From assembly GCF_001432305.1 (NCBI RefSeq), contig NZ_KQ483358.1, forward strand, positions 3,251,190 to 3,315,189: 64,000 nucleotides of DNA, given 5' to 3'. The DNA comes from Curvibacter sp. PAE-UM. Lineage in GTDB: Bacteria > Pseudomonadota > Gammaproteobacteria > Burkholderiales > Burkholderiaceae_C. A model generated the notes under the pieces. The model was not told where the DNA came from, searched no databases, and was given only the letters and a program-made list of their open reading frames with translations. Below are positions 1 to 8,759 of this stretch, piece by piece. Each line of letters begins with the position of its first letter. Position 1 is the stretch's first letter. A program made the translations under genes and the position numbers.

Positions 1-819
1 ACGCTGCAGCCTGTCCACGATGGCGGTCGGCGTGCTGGACGGCACAAAAAAACCGAACCACGAGGAGACGTCGAAATCCTTGAGGCCCGATTCGGCCAGG
101 GTGGGCACGTCCGGCACGGCCGACGAGCGGCTGGCCGAGGTGAGGGCCAGGGCCCGCACCCGACCGGATTGCACATGCGGCAACACGGCCACCATGGGGG
201 CGAACATCAGCTGGATCTCCCCGGCCAGCAGGGCATTGACGGAGGGGCCGGCACCCCGGTAGGGGATGTGGGTGATCTCGGTCCCCGTGGCGATCTCGAA
301 CAACTCGCCCGCCAGGTGGGTGGGAGCACCCTTGCCGGAGGACCCGTAGTTGAGGGCGCCGGGCTTGGCCTTGGCCAGGGCGATCAGCTCCTGCACATTC
401 TTGGCCGGCACGCTCTGGTGGACCACCAGGATGTTCGGCACCTCGGCCACCATCGTCACGGGCTTCAGATCACGCAAGGTGTCGTAGGCCAGCTTGTTGT
501 ACATGTGCGGGGCCACGGCCATGCTGGTCGACTGACCGATCAGCACCGTGTAGCCGTCCCCCGCGGACTTGGCCGTGATATCGGCCGCAATCGTGCCCGA
601 AGCGCCCGAGCGGTTCTCGATCACCACGCTCTGGCCCAGCGCCTCGCCGAGTTTCGGGCCGACGATGCGGGCAAAGAAATCCGCGGCGCCACCGGGCGAC
701 GCCGGAACGATCAGGCGGATCGGTTTGCTGGGGTAGTTGTCCTGGGCCAGGGCCACGCCCATGGCAGCCAGCAGGACGGCGCCGCCCAGCAGACGCAGGC
801 TGTTTCTACGCAACATCAT
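1..819 (-). CDS. Bug/TctC-family tricarboxylate-type periplasmic binding receptor (3' end outside window)
   Basis: The reading frame begins at ATGATG after a clear AAGGAG ribosome site and stays open to base 1, giving 273 residues of an expected 320 or so; the C-terminus lies outside the window. The N-terminus is a signal peptide (two Arg-rich residues, a Leu/Ala core, then ALAQD). Mature sequence has the family signatures YPSKPIRLIVP, ENRSGASGTI and HIPYRGAGPSVNALLAG. These receptors capture carboxylates or related small acids in the periplasm, sometimes without a linked transporter. It is the last visible gene of an operon with a cupin, an aldehyde dehydrogenase and an Ldh-family dehydrogenase, so it probably binds that pathway's substrate. 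The ligand cannot be told from sequence. Confidence 0.93.
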   Translation of the reverse strand, partial: MMLRRNSLRLLGGAVLLAAMGVALAQDNYPSKPIRLIVPASPGGAADFFARIVGPKLGEALGQSVVIENRSGASGTIAADITAKSAGDGYTVLIGQSTSMAVAPHMYNKLAYDTLRDLKPVTMVAEVPNILVVHQSVPAKNVQELIALAKAKPGALNYGSSGKGAPTHLAGELFEIATGTEITHIPYRGAGPSVNALLAGEIQLMFAPMVAVLPHVQSGRVRALALTSASRSSAVPDVPTLAESGLKDFDVSSWFGFFVPSSTPTAIVDRLQR

Positions 820-892
820 CTTGTCTCCTTGTAGGTCTATGCATTCAGCCTGGTAGCGGCGTAAAAACGCACGCCCCAGACACTCGGGAAGA

Positions 893-1315
893 TCACTTGC
901 TGTGTTCTACCGACACCATCCGTGTTTCACCGGTTTCGGTCAGGGTACGCGTCGCGTTCGGGGAGGCATAGATCCAGAGGATCTTCATGGGCTCGGTGTC
1001 CGAGACGTTGCGGAAGCGGTGCGACACGTTCGGGGGGATCCAGGTGGTGTCCAGCGGCTTGAGCGTGTGCGAGGCCTGCCCTGCGACATCCATGATGGCG
1101 TTACCCGAGAGCAGCATCACGCTCTCTTCGCAGTTGTGGCTGTGAAAGGGGATGGCCGTGCCGGGCGCGAACTCGGTGATGCCGTTGATGAAACTCTGCG
1201 CTCCGAGTGCGGGTGTCACCAGCGGGGTGGTGCGGGCGCCGCCGCCGCGGTCATGGCTCTTGATCTGGTCGGGCTTGAGCACGGTGGGGGTGCGTGCAGG
1301 TGTGGCAGTGGTCAT
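893..1315 (-). CDS. Small cupin-domain protein
   Basis: A 140-residue single-domain cupin. The motif PFHSHNCEESVMLLSG matches cupin box 1 (His, His, Glu metal ligands) and PPNVSHRFRNVSD matches box 2. An upstream in-frame ATG at 1327 exists, but GGAG lies six bases before the ATG at 1315, so the shorter start is chosen. Cupins of this size are metal-dependent isomerases, dioxygenases or sensors; nothing here narrows the reaction. It sits between an aldehyde dehydrogenase and a Bug receptor, so a role in the same catabolic pathway is inferred. Confidence 0.85.
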   Translation of the reverse strand: MTTATPARTPTVLKPDQIKSHDRGGGARTTPLVTPALGAQSFINGITEFAPGTAIPFHSHNCEESVMLLSGNAIMDVAGQASHTLKPLDTTWIPPNVSHRFRNVSDTEPMKILWIYASPNATRTLTETGETRMVSVEHSK

Positions 1316-1345
1316 GGTGTTCTCCATTGAGCTTGGCTGTCAATT

Positions 1346-2722
1346 TCAGTTTGTAGCAGGTCCGGTCCAGACCGTCTTGATGTTCATGAACTCGTGCAGG
1401 CCCAGGTGGCCGAGTTCGCGACCGTAGCCGGATTGTTTGGTGCCGCCAAAGGGCAGGCGGGGATCGGAAGCCACCATGCCGTTCACGAAGACGGCGCCGG
1501 CCTCGATGCGCCGCGACAGCTGCCGCGCGCGGTCCAGGTCGCCGGTCCAGAGCGAAGCCCCGAGGCCGAACGGACTATCGTTGGCCACGGCGATCGCCTC
1601 GTCGACCGAGGCCACGCGAAGAATGGCGGCGGCCGGGCCGAACGTCTCTTCGCGCGCGGCGGTCATGGCCGGCGTGACGTGGTCCAGGATCGTGGGCTCG
1701 TAATAGGCCCCCGGCCCTGGCACCGGCTGGCCGCCGATCAGCACCTTGGCGCCCTCCTGGATGGAGGCCAAAACCTGGGCATGCAGCTCCTCGCGCAGTT
1801 TGCCGCGCGCCATGGAGCCGATGGTGGTCCCGGGCAGCAGGGGATCACCGACCACGAGCTTGCGCGCGCCGGCCACGAAAGCCTCCGCGAAGCGGTCCGC
1901 AATGGACTGCTCGACGATGAAGCGCTTGGCCGAGATGCAGCTTTGCCCCGTGTTGGAAAAACGCGCCTTGACGGCGACCGCGGCCGCCGCCTCGATGTCG
2001 GCATCGGCGAGGACGATGAAGGGGTCGGAGCCGCCGAGTTCGAGCACCTGCTTCTTGAGCGCCTGGCCGGCCTGCGCGGCGATGCTGCGCCCCACGGGGG
2101 TGGAACCGGTGAAGGTCACCGCGGCAATGCGCTCATCCTCGATCAGCCCGCGCACGGCGGAGGACTCGACCAGCAGCGTGGTGAACAGGCCCTCGGGCAG
2201 GCCCGCGTCCTTGAACACCTGCTCGAGCGCCAGCGCGCATTGCGGAACATTGCTGGCGTGCTTGAGCACCATGCCATTGCCGCCCACCAGAACGGGTGCC
2301 GCTGCGCGCATGACCTGCCAGAAGGGATAGTTCCAGGGCATGACGGCCAGCACCAGGCCGATCGGGTCGTAGACCACGCGGCTGTCCGAGGCGGCGCTGG
2401 CCACCACCTGATCGGCCAGAAAGGTCTCGCCCTGCTGGGCGTAGTACTCGAAATTCCAGGCGCACTTCTCGACCTCGCCCAGCGATTCGCTCAGGGGCTT
2501 GCCCATCTCCTGCGTGATGAGCAGCGCCAGCTCCTGCTTCTTGCGACGCAGCGCGGCCGCGACCTGCAGGAGGTAGGGCAGGCGCTGGCGGACGTCCAGA
2601 CGGGCCCAGGCCTTCTGGGATTCGGAGGCCACACGCAGCCGGCTCTCGATGGCCTGCGCGTCATGGATGGAGAACTTCCCCAGCAGCGTGTCGGTGGCCG
2701 GGTTGAAGGAGTTCATCATCAT
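1346..2722 (-). CDS. NAD(P)-dependent aldehyde dehydrogenase, succinate-semialdehyde dehydrogenase (Sad/YneI) type
   Basis: A 458-residue ALDH. The proton-relay Asn is in PWNYPFWQV, the general-base Glu in VLELGGSDPF and the catalytic Cys in NTGQSCISAKR. The C-terminal PFGGTKQSGYGRELG is typical of the family. Length and motifs best resemble the Sad/YneI subgroup, which oxidises succinic semialdehyde and related short semialdehydes. The start overlaps the stop of the upstream Ldh gene by four bases (ATGA), so translation is probably coupled. The true substrate is unknown; the neighbouring hydroxy-acid-type dehydrogenase suggests a two-step alcohol or keto acid to acid route. Confidence 0.9.
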   Translation of the reverse strand: MMMNSFNPATDTLLGKFSIHDAQAIESRLRVASESQKAWARLDVRQRLPYLLQVAAALRRKKQELALLITQEMGKPLSESLGEVEKCAWNFEYYAQQGETFLADQVVASAASDSRVVYDPIGLVLAVMPWNYPFWQVMRAAAPVLVGGNGMVLKHASNVPQCALALEQVFKDAGLPEGLFTTLLVESSAVRGLIEDERIAAVTFTGSTPVGRSIAAQAGQALKKQVLELGGSDPFIVLADADIEAAAAVAVKARFSNTGQSCISAKRFIVEQSIADRFAEAFVAGARKLVVGDPLLPGTTIGSMARGKLREELHAQVLASIQEGAKVLIGGQPVPGPGAYYEPTILDHVTPAMTAAREETFGPAAAILRVASVDEAIAVANDSPFGLGASLWTGDLDRARQLSRRIEAGAVFVNGMVASDPRLPFGGTKQSGYGRELGHLGLHEFMNIKTVWTGPATN

Positions 2723-3798
2723 GCGGCACGCTCCTGGACCAGCGGCGCGATGCCAAGATCCTTGGCCAGCACGGCCAGTTCCTGGACCAGGGTGTTGGCG
2801 ATCGGGATGCCGGCCTGGTAGTTTTGCCGGCGCTCATGGCTCTGCTCGCCCGGCAGCCAGATGCGCTCCACCCCGGGCAGACGCTCGCTGCTGCGGATGT
2901 CCCTGACCAGGGTGTCCACGGCGCCCTTGAACAGGGCGACATCGCCAAAGGCGCTCAGGTCGATCACCAGGATGGCCTGGCCGGTGTTGGTAACGCTGAC
3001 ATGGTCGGCATTGAAGTCGATCACGTCCTTGCCCATGGCCGCGCCGCCCAGGGTGCCGGCCAGCAGCCCGACCACCAGCGCCAGGCCGTAGCCCTTGTAG
3101 TCACCAATCGGCAGCAGGAAGCCTTCGCTGGCGCGGTTGGGATCGGTCAGGGGCTTGCCCTGGCGGTCGATCATCCAGCCCTCGGGCATCATCTCGCCGC
3201 GTTTGGCCTTGGCCTTGACCTTGCCATAGGCCGCCACCGTGGTGGCCATGTCCAGCACCACGGGCGGCTCGTCGCCAGCGGGAATGCCGGCAGCGATGGG
3301 GTTGGTGGACAGCAGCATGTCGGTGCCGCCCCATGGCGGCAGGTGGTTGGCGTTGCCCACGGCAAAGTACAGGCCCAGCATGTCGTGCTGCAGGGGCTTG
3401 CGTGCATACAGGGACGCCGGGCCGGCGTGATTGCTGTGGCGCGCGCTGACCCAGGCCACGCCGCAGGTCCGCGCCTTCTCGATGGCCAGATCGACCGCGC
3501 GCGACATCACCAGATGCCCCATGCCGTTGTCGCCATCGAGCACCGCCATGCCCGGCCGCTCGCGCACCACCTTGATGTCGGGGTGCTTGTTGATGCCGCC
3601 CGCGCGGATGCGCTTCATGTACATCGGAAGGCGGATGACGCCGTGGCCATCCGAGCCCTGCAGGTCGGCTTCGGCCATGAGCGAGGCGATGGTCAGCGCA
3701 TCCGCCTGCGGGAACCCCTGGCTGACAAACGCCGCCTGGATGAAGTTGCGCAGGGCGTCGGGCAGGACCGGCGTGAAGTTGGTGCTGGGCGCTTTCAA
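2719..3798 (-). CDS. Ldh-family (malate/L-lactate/ureidoglycolate dehydrogenase type) oxidoreductase
   Basis: Member of the NAD(P)H-dependent malate/L-sulfolactate dehydrogenase family, not the Rossmann LDH/MDH family. Signatures are GSDGHGVIRLPMY near the N-terminus, VSARHSNHAGPASLYA, STNPIAAGIPAG, and the late GDYKGYGLALVVGLLAGTL. The frame is open back to 3885, but the extra 29 residues (Arg/Lys-rich) are not family-like. A TTG at 3798 preceded by AAAGAAAG gives 359 residues, the normal family length, so it is preferred. Family members reduce or oxidise 2-hydroxy/2-keto acids, including ureidoglycolate, sulfolactate and piperideine carboxylate; the substrate here is not determined. First gene of the operon divergent from the LysR regulator. 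Confidence 0.87.
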   Translation of the reverse strand: MKAPSTNFTPVLPDALRNFIQAAFVSQGFPQADALTIASLMAEADLQGSDGHGVIRLPMYMKRIRAGGINKHPDIKVVRERPGMAVLDGDNGMGHLVMSRAVDLAIEKARTCGVAWVSARHSNHAGPASLYARKPLQHDMLGLYFAVGNANHLPPWGGTDMLLSTNPIAAGIPAGDEPPVVLDMATTVAAYGKVKAKAKRGEMMPEGWMIDRQGKPLTDPNRASEGFLLPIGDYKGYGLALVVGLLAGTLGGAAMGKDVIDFNADHVSVTNTGQAILVIDLSAFGDVALFKGAVDTLVRDIRSSERLPGVERIWLPGEQSHERRQNYQAGIPIANTLVQELAVLAKDLGIAPLVQERAA

Positions 3799-4017
3799 GT
3801 GACGTTCTTTCTTTGAATCTTGGAGGGCATGAAGCGGCTGGACGGTGGGCCCGCGTTTGCGCCTGTTCTGGCCATGGAATCTCAATTGCTTATCGATGCG
3901 CGGATTGCTCCCGGGCGCCTGCGGTGTGTCGACACAGGGGCGCTTTCAAGGGTGCTGAAAGTCCCGCAGTGTAGGAAGGCCGGGGCGGCGCGTCCAATAC
4001 TGATTTTTCGCGACCCC

Positions 4018-4032
4018 ATATCATCTTGATAT
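4018..4032. promoter_or_regulatory. Candidate LysR binding dyad
   Basis: A perfect 6-3-6 inverted repeat, ATATCA-TCT-TGATAT, fits the T-N11-A pattern of LysR-type sites. It lies about 20 bases before the LysR start codon in the divergent gap between the regulator and the Ldh-ALDH-cupin-Bug operon, the usual place for autoregulation and control of the divergent operon. Assignment as an operator is inference. Confidence 0.5.
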
Positions 4033-4053
4033 CGATAGCCTCATTTTTGCCAC

Positions 4054-4965
4054 ATGAACCTGAAAACCCTGCGCTACTTCGTGGCCATTGCGGATGCCGG
4101 CAGCCTGACCGCCGCCGCCGCCGCCATCTCGATTGCCCAGCCGGCCCTGACACGACAGCTGCGGGAACTGGAGGCCGACCTGGGCGTGGCGCTGTTTCAC
4201 CGCATGCCGCGCGGCGTGCGGCTGACCCAGGCGGGGGTCACCTTCTACGAGTCGGCGCAGCGCATCCTCGGCGAAGCACAGCGCGTGCGCCAGCGCCTGG
4301 CCGGCAAGACCGGCGACACCAAGACCACCGTGGTCCTGGGTGTCTCCCCCACGCTGGCGCGGGTGCTGCTGCCGGGCCTGTTCGAGCACTGCCTGCGCAC
4401 CCTGCCGGAGGTGGAATTGCGCTCGCGCGAAGCGTTCACGCCGGAGCTGCTGGACTGGCTGGAGCGCGGCATGATCGACATGGCCGTCGTCACCAACCCG
4501 GGCGTGGGCCGTTCCGTCTCGCTGCAACCCCTGATCGGTGAACCGTTTGCCCTCGTCACGCACGCTTCCATGGGCATGGGGCCGCTGGTGTCAGTCGCCC
4601 AGCTGGCCCGCATTCCCCTGCTCATGACCAGCCTGCACCGCGACCTGGTCGAGCGGCAATTGCTGCCGCTGGGCAAGACGCTGAACGTGCAGGCGGTGCT
4701 GGACTCGGTGGACACCATCCGCGCGCTGGTCCAGAAGGGGCCGTGGGCCACGATCATGCCGGTCTCCGTCTACAAGGAGGCCGGCACCTCGTCCGAGGTC
4801 GTCATGTCCCAGATCACGGGCATCCAGCTCAACCGCCTGCTGGTGCTGGCGACCCGGCTGGAGCCCGAGGGAAAGCTGGCCATCCCGGTCGTCCAGGAAA
4901 TGATCGAGGCCGAATTCTCGCGACTCATGCGCGAGGGCGTTTTCACCTTCACGGCGGCCGCATGA
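4054..4965 (+). CDS. LysR-family transcriptional regulator
   Basis: A 303-residue LTTR. The N-terminal winged helix-turn-helix is MNLKTLRYFVAIADAGSL followed by the canonical Ala-rich helix and ISIAQPALTRQLRELEADLG. The rest is a periplasmic-binding-like effector domain. It is transcribed away from the dehydrogenase operon at 819-3798, which makes that operon its likely target, with the operon's substrate or an intermediate as coinducer. A LysR-type dyad sits in the gap. The subfamily resembles regulators of aromatic and organic acid catabolism, but the ligand cannot be named. Confidence 0.93.
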   Translation: MNLKTLRYFVAIADAGSLTAAAAAISIAQPALTRQLRELEADLGVALFHRMPRGVRLTQAGVTFYESAQRILGEAQRVRQRLAGKTGDTKTTVVLGVSPTLARVLLPGLFEHCLRTLPEVELRSREAFTPELLDWLERGMIDMAVVTNPGVGRSVSLQPLIGEPFALVTHASMGMGPLVSVAQLARIPLLMTSLHRDLVERQLLPLGKTLNVQAVLDSVDTIRALVQKGPWATIMPVSVYKEAGTSSEVVMSQITGIQLNRLLVLATRLEPEGKLAIPVVQEMIEAEFSRLMREGVFTFTAAA

Positions 4966-5024
4966 AGGCCCGGATGTCCCCAGCCGGTCCCACCCACGCG
5001 CGCCGGGCGCGGCATGATGTCGCC

Positions 5025-5423
5025 ATGCCTGAAACGACGACATCCGCCGCCCTGACCGTCTACTACGACGGCAGCTGTCCTTTGTGCTCACGCGAGATCG
5101 CGTTCTACCGGCGCTCATCCGCTGCGGCCGGGCTGGTGTGGATCGATGTGAGCCGCACGTCCGAGCTCGGCCCCGGCCTCGATTGCCAGGCTGCCCTGCG
5201 GCGCTTTCACGTGCGCGATGCGCAAGGCCGGCTGCACCACGGCGCGGCCGGCTTCGCGCGGCTCTGGCGCGAACTGCCGGGCTGGCGCTGGCTGGGCCGC
5301 CTGTGCGCCGTGCCGCCGCTGTCCTGGCTGGCCGAAGCCGCCTACCGTCTCTTCCTGCCCCTGCGTCCGCATTTGCAGCGCGCCCTGCAGCGCTGGCTGG
5401 ACCGGCGCGCCCGAGCCTCATGA
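5025..5423 (+). CDS. DUF393 (DCC-family) thiol-disulfide oxidoreductase-like protein
   Basis: A 132-residue protein with the family's opening motif YYDGSCPLCSREIAFYRR, in which the D-G-x-C-x-x-C resembles a thioredoxin-fold active site. The frame is open much farther upstream but overlaps the LysR gene; the ATG at 5025 places the motif about ten residues in, as usual for the family. The C-terminal half is rich in Trp, Leu and Arg (LAEAAYRLFLPLRP) and may associate with the membrane. Biochemical role of the family is not established. It follows LysR by 59 bases and may share its transcript. Confidence 0.85.
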   Translation: MPETTTSAALTVYYDGSCPLCSREIAFYRRSSAAAGLVWIDVSRTSELGPGLDCQAALRRFHVRDAQGRLHHGAAGFARLWRELPGWRWLGRLCAVPPLSWLAEAAYRLFLPLRPHLQRALQRWLDRRARAS

Positions 5424-5519
5424 AGCCCGCCCACCGCACAAGCAGCGTGCGGCGCACCACCCCGGTGCGCACCGTTTAGGGTTTATCTGAATATCTGGGG
5501 CAGGAATCGACCAGACAAT

Positions 5520-5529
5520 CTGTATACAG
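5520..5529. promoter_or_regulatory. GTATAC-core palindrome before the ABC importer
   Basis: CTGTATACAG is a perfect ten-base palindrome about 130 bases upstream of the substrate-binding protein gene. FCD-type GntR regulators often bind short palindromes with a GTATAC or similar core. The same TGTATACAG string lies in the uraH-gntR gap at 10540-10548, which suggests that the GntR protein at 10577 controls both. This is inference from sequence identity. Confidence 0.5.
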
Positions 5530-5657
5530 CTATGTTTTCAATCTCAAGACACCCGGGACTGGAACTGGCACCCTTTTTGCTCAACACAACAGTACCGTGA
5601 TGACGGCCATTGCTTTTCCCCATTGCCTGCAGGCAAGCTAACCCCAAGGAGCTCCCC

Positions 5658-6692
5658 ATGTCCAAGCGCCACCTCCTCCAAACCGTCGTCGCTCTCGCCC
5701 TGACGGCCAGCTTCGCCTCCGCACAGGCCCAGACCAAGCCCCTCAAGTTCCAGCTGGACTGGCGCTTCGAAGGCCCGGCCGCCTTCTTCACCCTGCCTGC
5801 CGCCAAGGGCCATTTCAAGGACGCCGGCCTGGACGTGACCGTGGACAGCGGCAACGGCTCGGGTGGCACCGTCACGCGCGTGGCCTCGGGCACCTACGAC
5901 ATGGGCTTCGCCGACATGGCCGCGCTGATGGAGTTCCACGCCAACAACCCGGACGCCCCCAACAAGCCGGTGGCCGTCATGATGGTCTACAACAACACGC
6001 CGGCCGCCGTGCTGGCACTCAAGAAGTCCGGCATCAAGACCCCCGCCGACCTCAGCGGCAAGAAACTCGGCGCGCCGGTCTTCGACGCCGGCCGCAAGGC
6101 CTTCCCCATCTTCGAGAAGGCCAACGGTGTGAAGAATGTGGCCTGGACCGCCATGGACCCGCCACTGCGCGAGACCATGCTGGTGCGCGGCGACATCGAT
6201 GCGATCACGGGGTTCTCCTTCACCTCCCTGCTCAACCTGGAAGCGCGCGGCGTGAAGGCCGAGGACGTGGTCGTCATGCCCTACGCCGATTTCGGCGTGA
6301 AGCTCTATGGCAATGCCATCATCGCCACCCCCAAGCTCATCAAGGAGAACCCCGAGCTGATCAAGGCCTTCCTCAAGGCCTTCACCAAGGGCGCCAAGGA
6401 AGTGATGGCCAACCCGGCCGCCGGCATCGAAACCGTCAAGGCGCGTGACGGCATCATCAATGTGGCGCTGGAAACCCGCCGCCTGCAGATGGCCATCGAC
6501 GCGGTGGTCGCCAGCCCCGATGCGCGCAAGGAAGGTTTCGGCCAGGTCAACCCGGGCCGCCTGGCCCTGATGGCCTCGCAGGTGTCCGACGCCTTCGGCA
6601 CCAAGACCCGCGTCGATGCCGGCGCCATCTGGAACGGCTCCTTCCTGCCGACCGCAGCCGAGCTGAACATCCTGCCCCCGGCCAGGAAGTGA
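5658..6692 (+). CDS. NMT1/SsuA-like ABC transporter substrate-binding protein
   Basis: A 344-residue periplasmic binding protein. A strong AAGGAG sits eight bases before the chosen ATG, which is followed by a Sec signal peptide ending ASAQAQ. The mature start, KPLKFQLDWRFEGPAAFF, is typical of the NMT1/THI5-like group, which binds pyrimidines, nitrilotriacetate-like acids, sulfonates or purine-derived compounds. Downstream ATPase and permease genes complete a three-part importer. Ligand is not evident; the shared GTATAC palindrome points to the purine/urate pathway encoded a few kilobases away. Confidence 0.92.
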   Translation: MSKRHLLQTVVALALTASFASAQAQTKPLKFQLDWRFEGPAAFFTLPAAKGHFKDAGLDVTVDSGNGSGGTVTRVASGTYDMGFADMAALMEFHANNPDAPNKPVAVMMVYNNTPAAVLALKKSGIKTPADLSGKKLGAPVFDAGRKAFPIFEKANGVKNVAWTAMDPPLRETMLVRGDIDAITGFSFTSLLNLEARGVKAEDVVVMPYADFGVKLYGNAIIATPKLIKENPELIKAFLKAFTKGAKEVMANPAAGIETVKARDGIINVALETRRLQMAIDAVVASPDARKEGFGQVNPGRLALMASQVSDAFGTKTRVDAGAIWNGSFLPTAAELNILPPARK

Positions 6693-6751
6693 GCGGTATG
6701 CTTGCCTGACAACCATGGCCAGCATCGTCTGGCCATTTTTTTGCGGTCACC

Positions 6752-7582
6752 ATGAGCAACGAAACCACCTCCCCTCCCTTCGTCCAGTTCGACGACGTCT
6801 GGCTGGCCTACAACGACGAGTTGCTGGCCCAGAACAACTTCGCGGTCGAGGCCATCAACCTGAACGTGAGCCAGGGCGAGTTCATCGCCATCGTCGGGCC
6901 CTCGGGCTGCGGCAAGTCCACCTTCATGAAGCTGACCACCGGCCTGAAGATGCCCAGCATGGGCCGCATCCGTGTGGACGGCCAGCCCGTGACCGGCCCG
7001 CTCAAGGTCTCGGGCATGGCCTTCCAGGCACCCTCGCTGCTGCCCTGGCGGACCACGCTGGACAACGTGCTGCTGCCGCTGGAAATCGTCGAGCCCTACC
7101 GTGCGCAGTTCAAGGACCGCCGCAAAGAATTTGAGGAACGCGCGCTCAAGCTGCTGGAGACCGTGGGCCTGGGCGGCTATGCCAAAAAATTCCCCTGGGA
7201 ACTCTCGGGCGGCATGCAGCAGCGCGCCAGCATCTGCCGCGCCCTGATCCACGAGCCCAAGATGCTGCTGCTGGACGAGCCCTTCGGCGCGCTCGACGCC
7301 TTCACGCGCGAGGAGCTCTGGTGCACCCTGCGCGACCTCTGGCAGGCGCAGAAGTTCAACGTCATCCTGGTCACGCACGATCTGCGCGAATCGGTCTTCC
7401 TGGCCGACACGGTCTACGTCATGAGCAAGGGCCCGGGCCGTTTCGTGGTGCAGCGCGAGATCGACCTGCCGCGTCCGCGCGACCTGGAGATCACCTACAC
7501 CCCCGAGTTCACCGGCATCGTGCACGAGCTGCGCGGCCACATCGGTGCCATGCGCAAGGCCGGCGTGGCCACCCCTCAGTGA
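6752..7582 (+). CDS. ABC transporter ATP-binding protein (SsuB/TauB type)
   Basis: A 276-residue cytoplasmic ATPase. Walker A is GPSGCGKST, the signature is LSGGMQQRASICRAL, Walker B is LLLDEPFGALD, and the switch His is in VILVTHDLRESVF. The Q-loop (FQAPSLLPWRT) is the form seen in SsuB/TauB-like importers. It powers uptake with the binding protein upstream and the permease that begins ten bases after its stop. Confidence 0.95.
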   Translation: MSNETTSPPFVQFDDVWLAYNDELLAQNNFAVEAINLNVSQGEFIAIVGPSGCGKSTFMKLTTGLKMPSMGRIRVDGQPVTGPLKVSGMAFQAPSLLPWRTTLDNVLLPLEIVEPYRAQFKDRRKEFEERALKLLETVGLGGYAKKFPWELSGGMQQRASICRALIHEPKMLLLDEPFGALDAFTREELWCTLRDLWQAQKFNVILVTHDLRESVFLADTVYVMSKGPGRFVVQREIDLPRPRDLEITYTPEFTGIVHELRGHIGAMRKAGVATPQ

Positions 7583-7592
7583 GGAACCCGAC

Positions 7593-8363
7593 ATGAAAAA
7601 CCACAAGCAACTCGAACGCTGGTCCCCCCTGCTGCTGCTGGTCGCCATCGTCATCCTCTGGCAGATCATCACCTCGGCCTTCAACGTCTCGGAATTCATC
7701 TTCCCCAGCCCCCTGCGCATCTGGGAACAGACGCTGGAGTACAAGGCCGTCATCGCCGGCCATGCCTGGCGCACCTTCTGGGTCACCATGGCGGGCTTCG
7801 GCATCGCCATCGTGGTGGGCGTGCTGCTGGGCTTCCTGATCGGCAGCTCGCGCCTGGCCTATGCCGCGGTCTACCCGCTGATGACCGCCTTCAACGCCCT
7901 GCCCAAGGCGGCCTTCGTGCCCATCCTGGTGGTGTGGTTCGGCATCGGCATCGGCCCGGCCATCCTCACGGCCTTCCTGATCAGCTTCTTCCCCATCACG
8001 GTCAACATCGCCACCGGCCTGGCCACGCTGGAGCCCGAGCTGGAGGACGTGCTGCGCGTGCTGGGCGCCAAGCGCTGGGACGTGCTCATCAAGGTGGGCC
8101 TGCCGCGTTCCATGCCCTATTTCTTCGGCTCGCTCAAGGTGGCCATCACCCTGGCCTTCGTGGGCACCACGGTGTCCGAGATGACCGCAGCCAACGAAGG
8201 CATCGGCTACCTGCTGATCTCGGCCGGCTCGGCCATGCAGATGGGCCTGGCCTTCAGCGGCTTGCTGGTGGTGGGCGCCATGGCCATGGCCATGTACGAG
8301 CTGTTCAGTTTCATCGAGAAGCACACGACGGGGTGGGCTCACCGTGGCTCGCAGAGCGCATGA
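7593..8363 (+). CDS. ABC transporter permease (BPD_transp_1, SsuC/TauC type)
   Basis: A 256-residue inner-membrane protein with about six hydrophobic segments. The cytoplasmic EAA loop reads EDVLRVLGAKRWDVLIKVGLP, where the ATPase docks. Other family motifs are FNALPKAAFVPILVVWFG and ISFFPITVNIATGL. The ATG at 7593 follows GAGGAACCCGAC and avoids overlap with the ATPase gene. Last gene of the importer operon. Confidence 0.94.
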   Translation: MKNHKQLERWSPLLLLVAIVILWQIITSAFNVSEFIFPSPLRIWEQTLEYKAVIAGHAWRTFWVTMAGFGIAIVVGVLLGFLIGSSRLAYAAVYPLMTAFNALPKAAFVPILVVWFGIGIGPAILTAFLISFFPITVNIATGLATLEPELEDVLRVLGAKRWDVLIKVGLPRSMPYFFGSLKVAITLAFVGTTVSEMTAANEGIGYLLISAGSAMQMGLAFSGLLVVGAMAMAMYELFSFIEKHTTGWAHRGSQSA

Positions 8364-8424
8364 GCTTTCTGATTTAGTTCGCTCCGGCGGATGGTTTGGT
8401 GTCGGGTGATGCGCCCGACAGCGC

Positions 8425-8557
8425 ACTCACTTTCTTTGCTTCGCCAAAGAAAGTAAGCAAAGAAAGGCGAGCCGGATTCGTCGACCCTCCGCTACGCTGC
8501 GGGCACGCTGCGTTGCTCGGCCTGAGCGGGGTGCGCGCAAACTCGCTGCGCTCAAAC
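8425..8557 (+). repeat. Dispersed hairpin repeat, copy A
   Basis: About 130 bases beginning ACTCACTTTCTTTGCTTCGC and ending AAACTCGCTGCGCTCAAAC. It opens with a perfect ten-base stem (8429-8438 with 8445-8454) around the loop CTTCGC. Copy B lies 200 bases away in the opposite orientation. No open reading frame or transposase is associated. Confidence 0.75.
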
Positions 8558-8633
8558 ATGCGCGCCCCTGTTTCCGCTCAGTCCTGTGCTACTCGCCTCC
8601 TCATGACGGCGGTGGGGACCCAATACCAAAACA

Positions 8634-8661
8634 ACAAGGACGCGCCATGGCGCGTCCTTGT
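8634..8661. terminator. 28-base perfect palindrome, possible bidirectional terminator
   Basis: The sequence is self-complementary over 28 bases, centred between 8647 and 8648 on CCATGG, with arms ACAAGGACGCG and CGCGTCCTTGT. It lies midway between converging operons. The stem is very stable but lacks a long T-tract, so intrinsic termination is only a possibility. Confidence 0.45.
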
Positions 8662-8759
8662 GGAGTTCGGTTGTTGGTTCCCGGCTGTTGGCTGTTTGGC
8701 TCCCCATGCCGTGTGGCAGGGCTGAGCAGCGCAGCAGCGGGCGGATCAGGGCGGGCGTT

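Noticed and set aside
5453..5471. Hairpin GCGCACC-ACCCC-GGTGCGC after the DCC-family gene
   Set aside because: The stem is short and lacks a T-tract, so it is not listed as a terminator.
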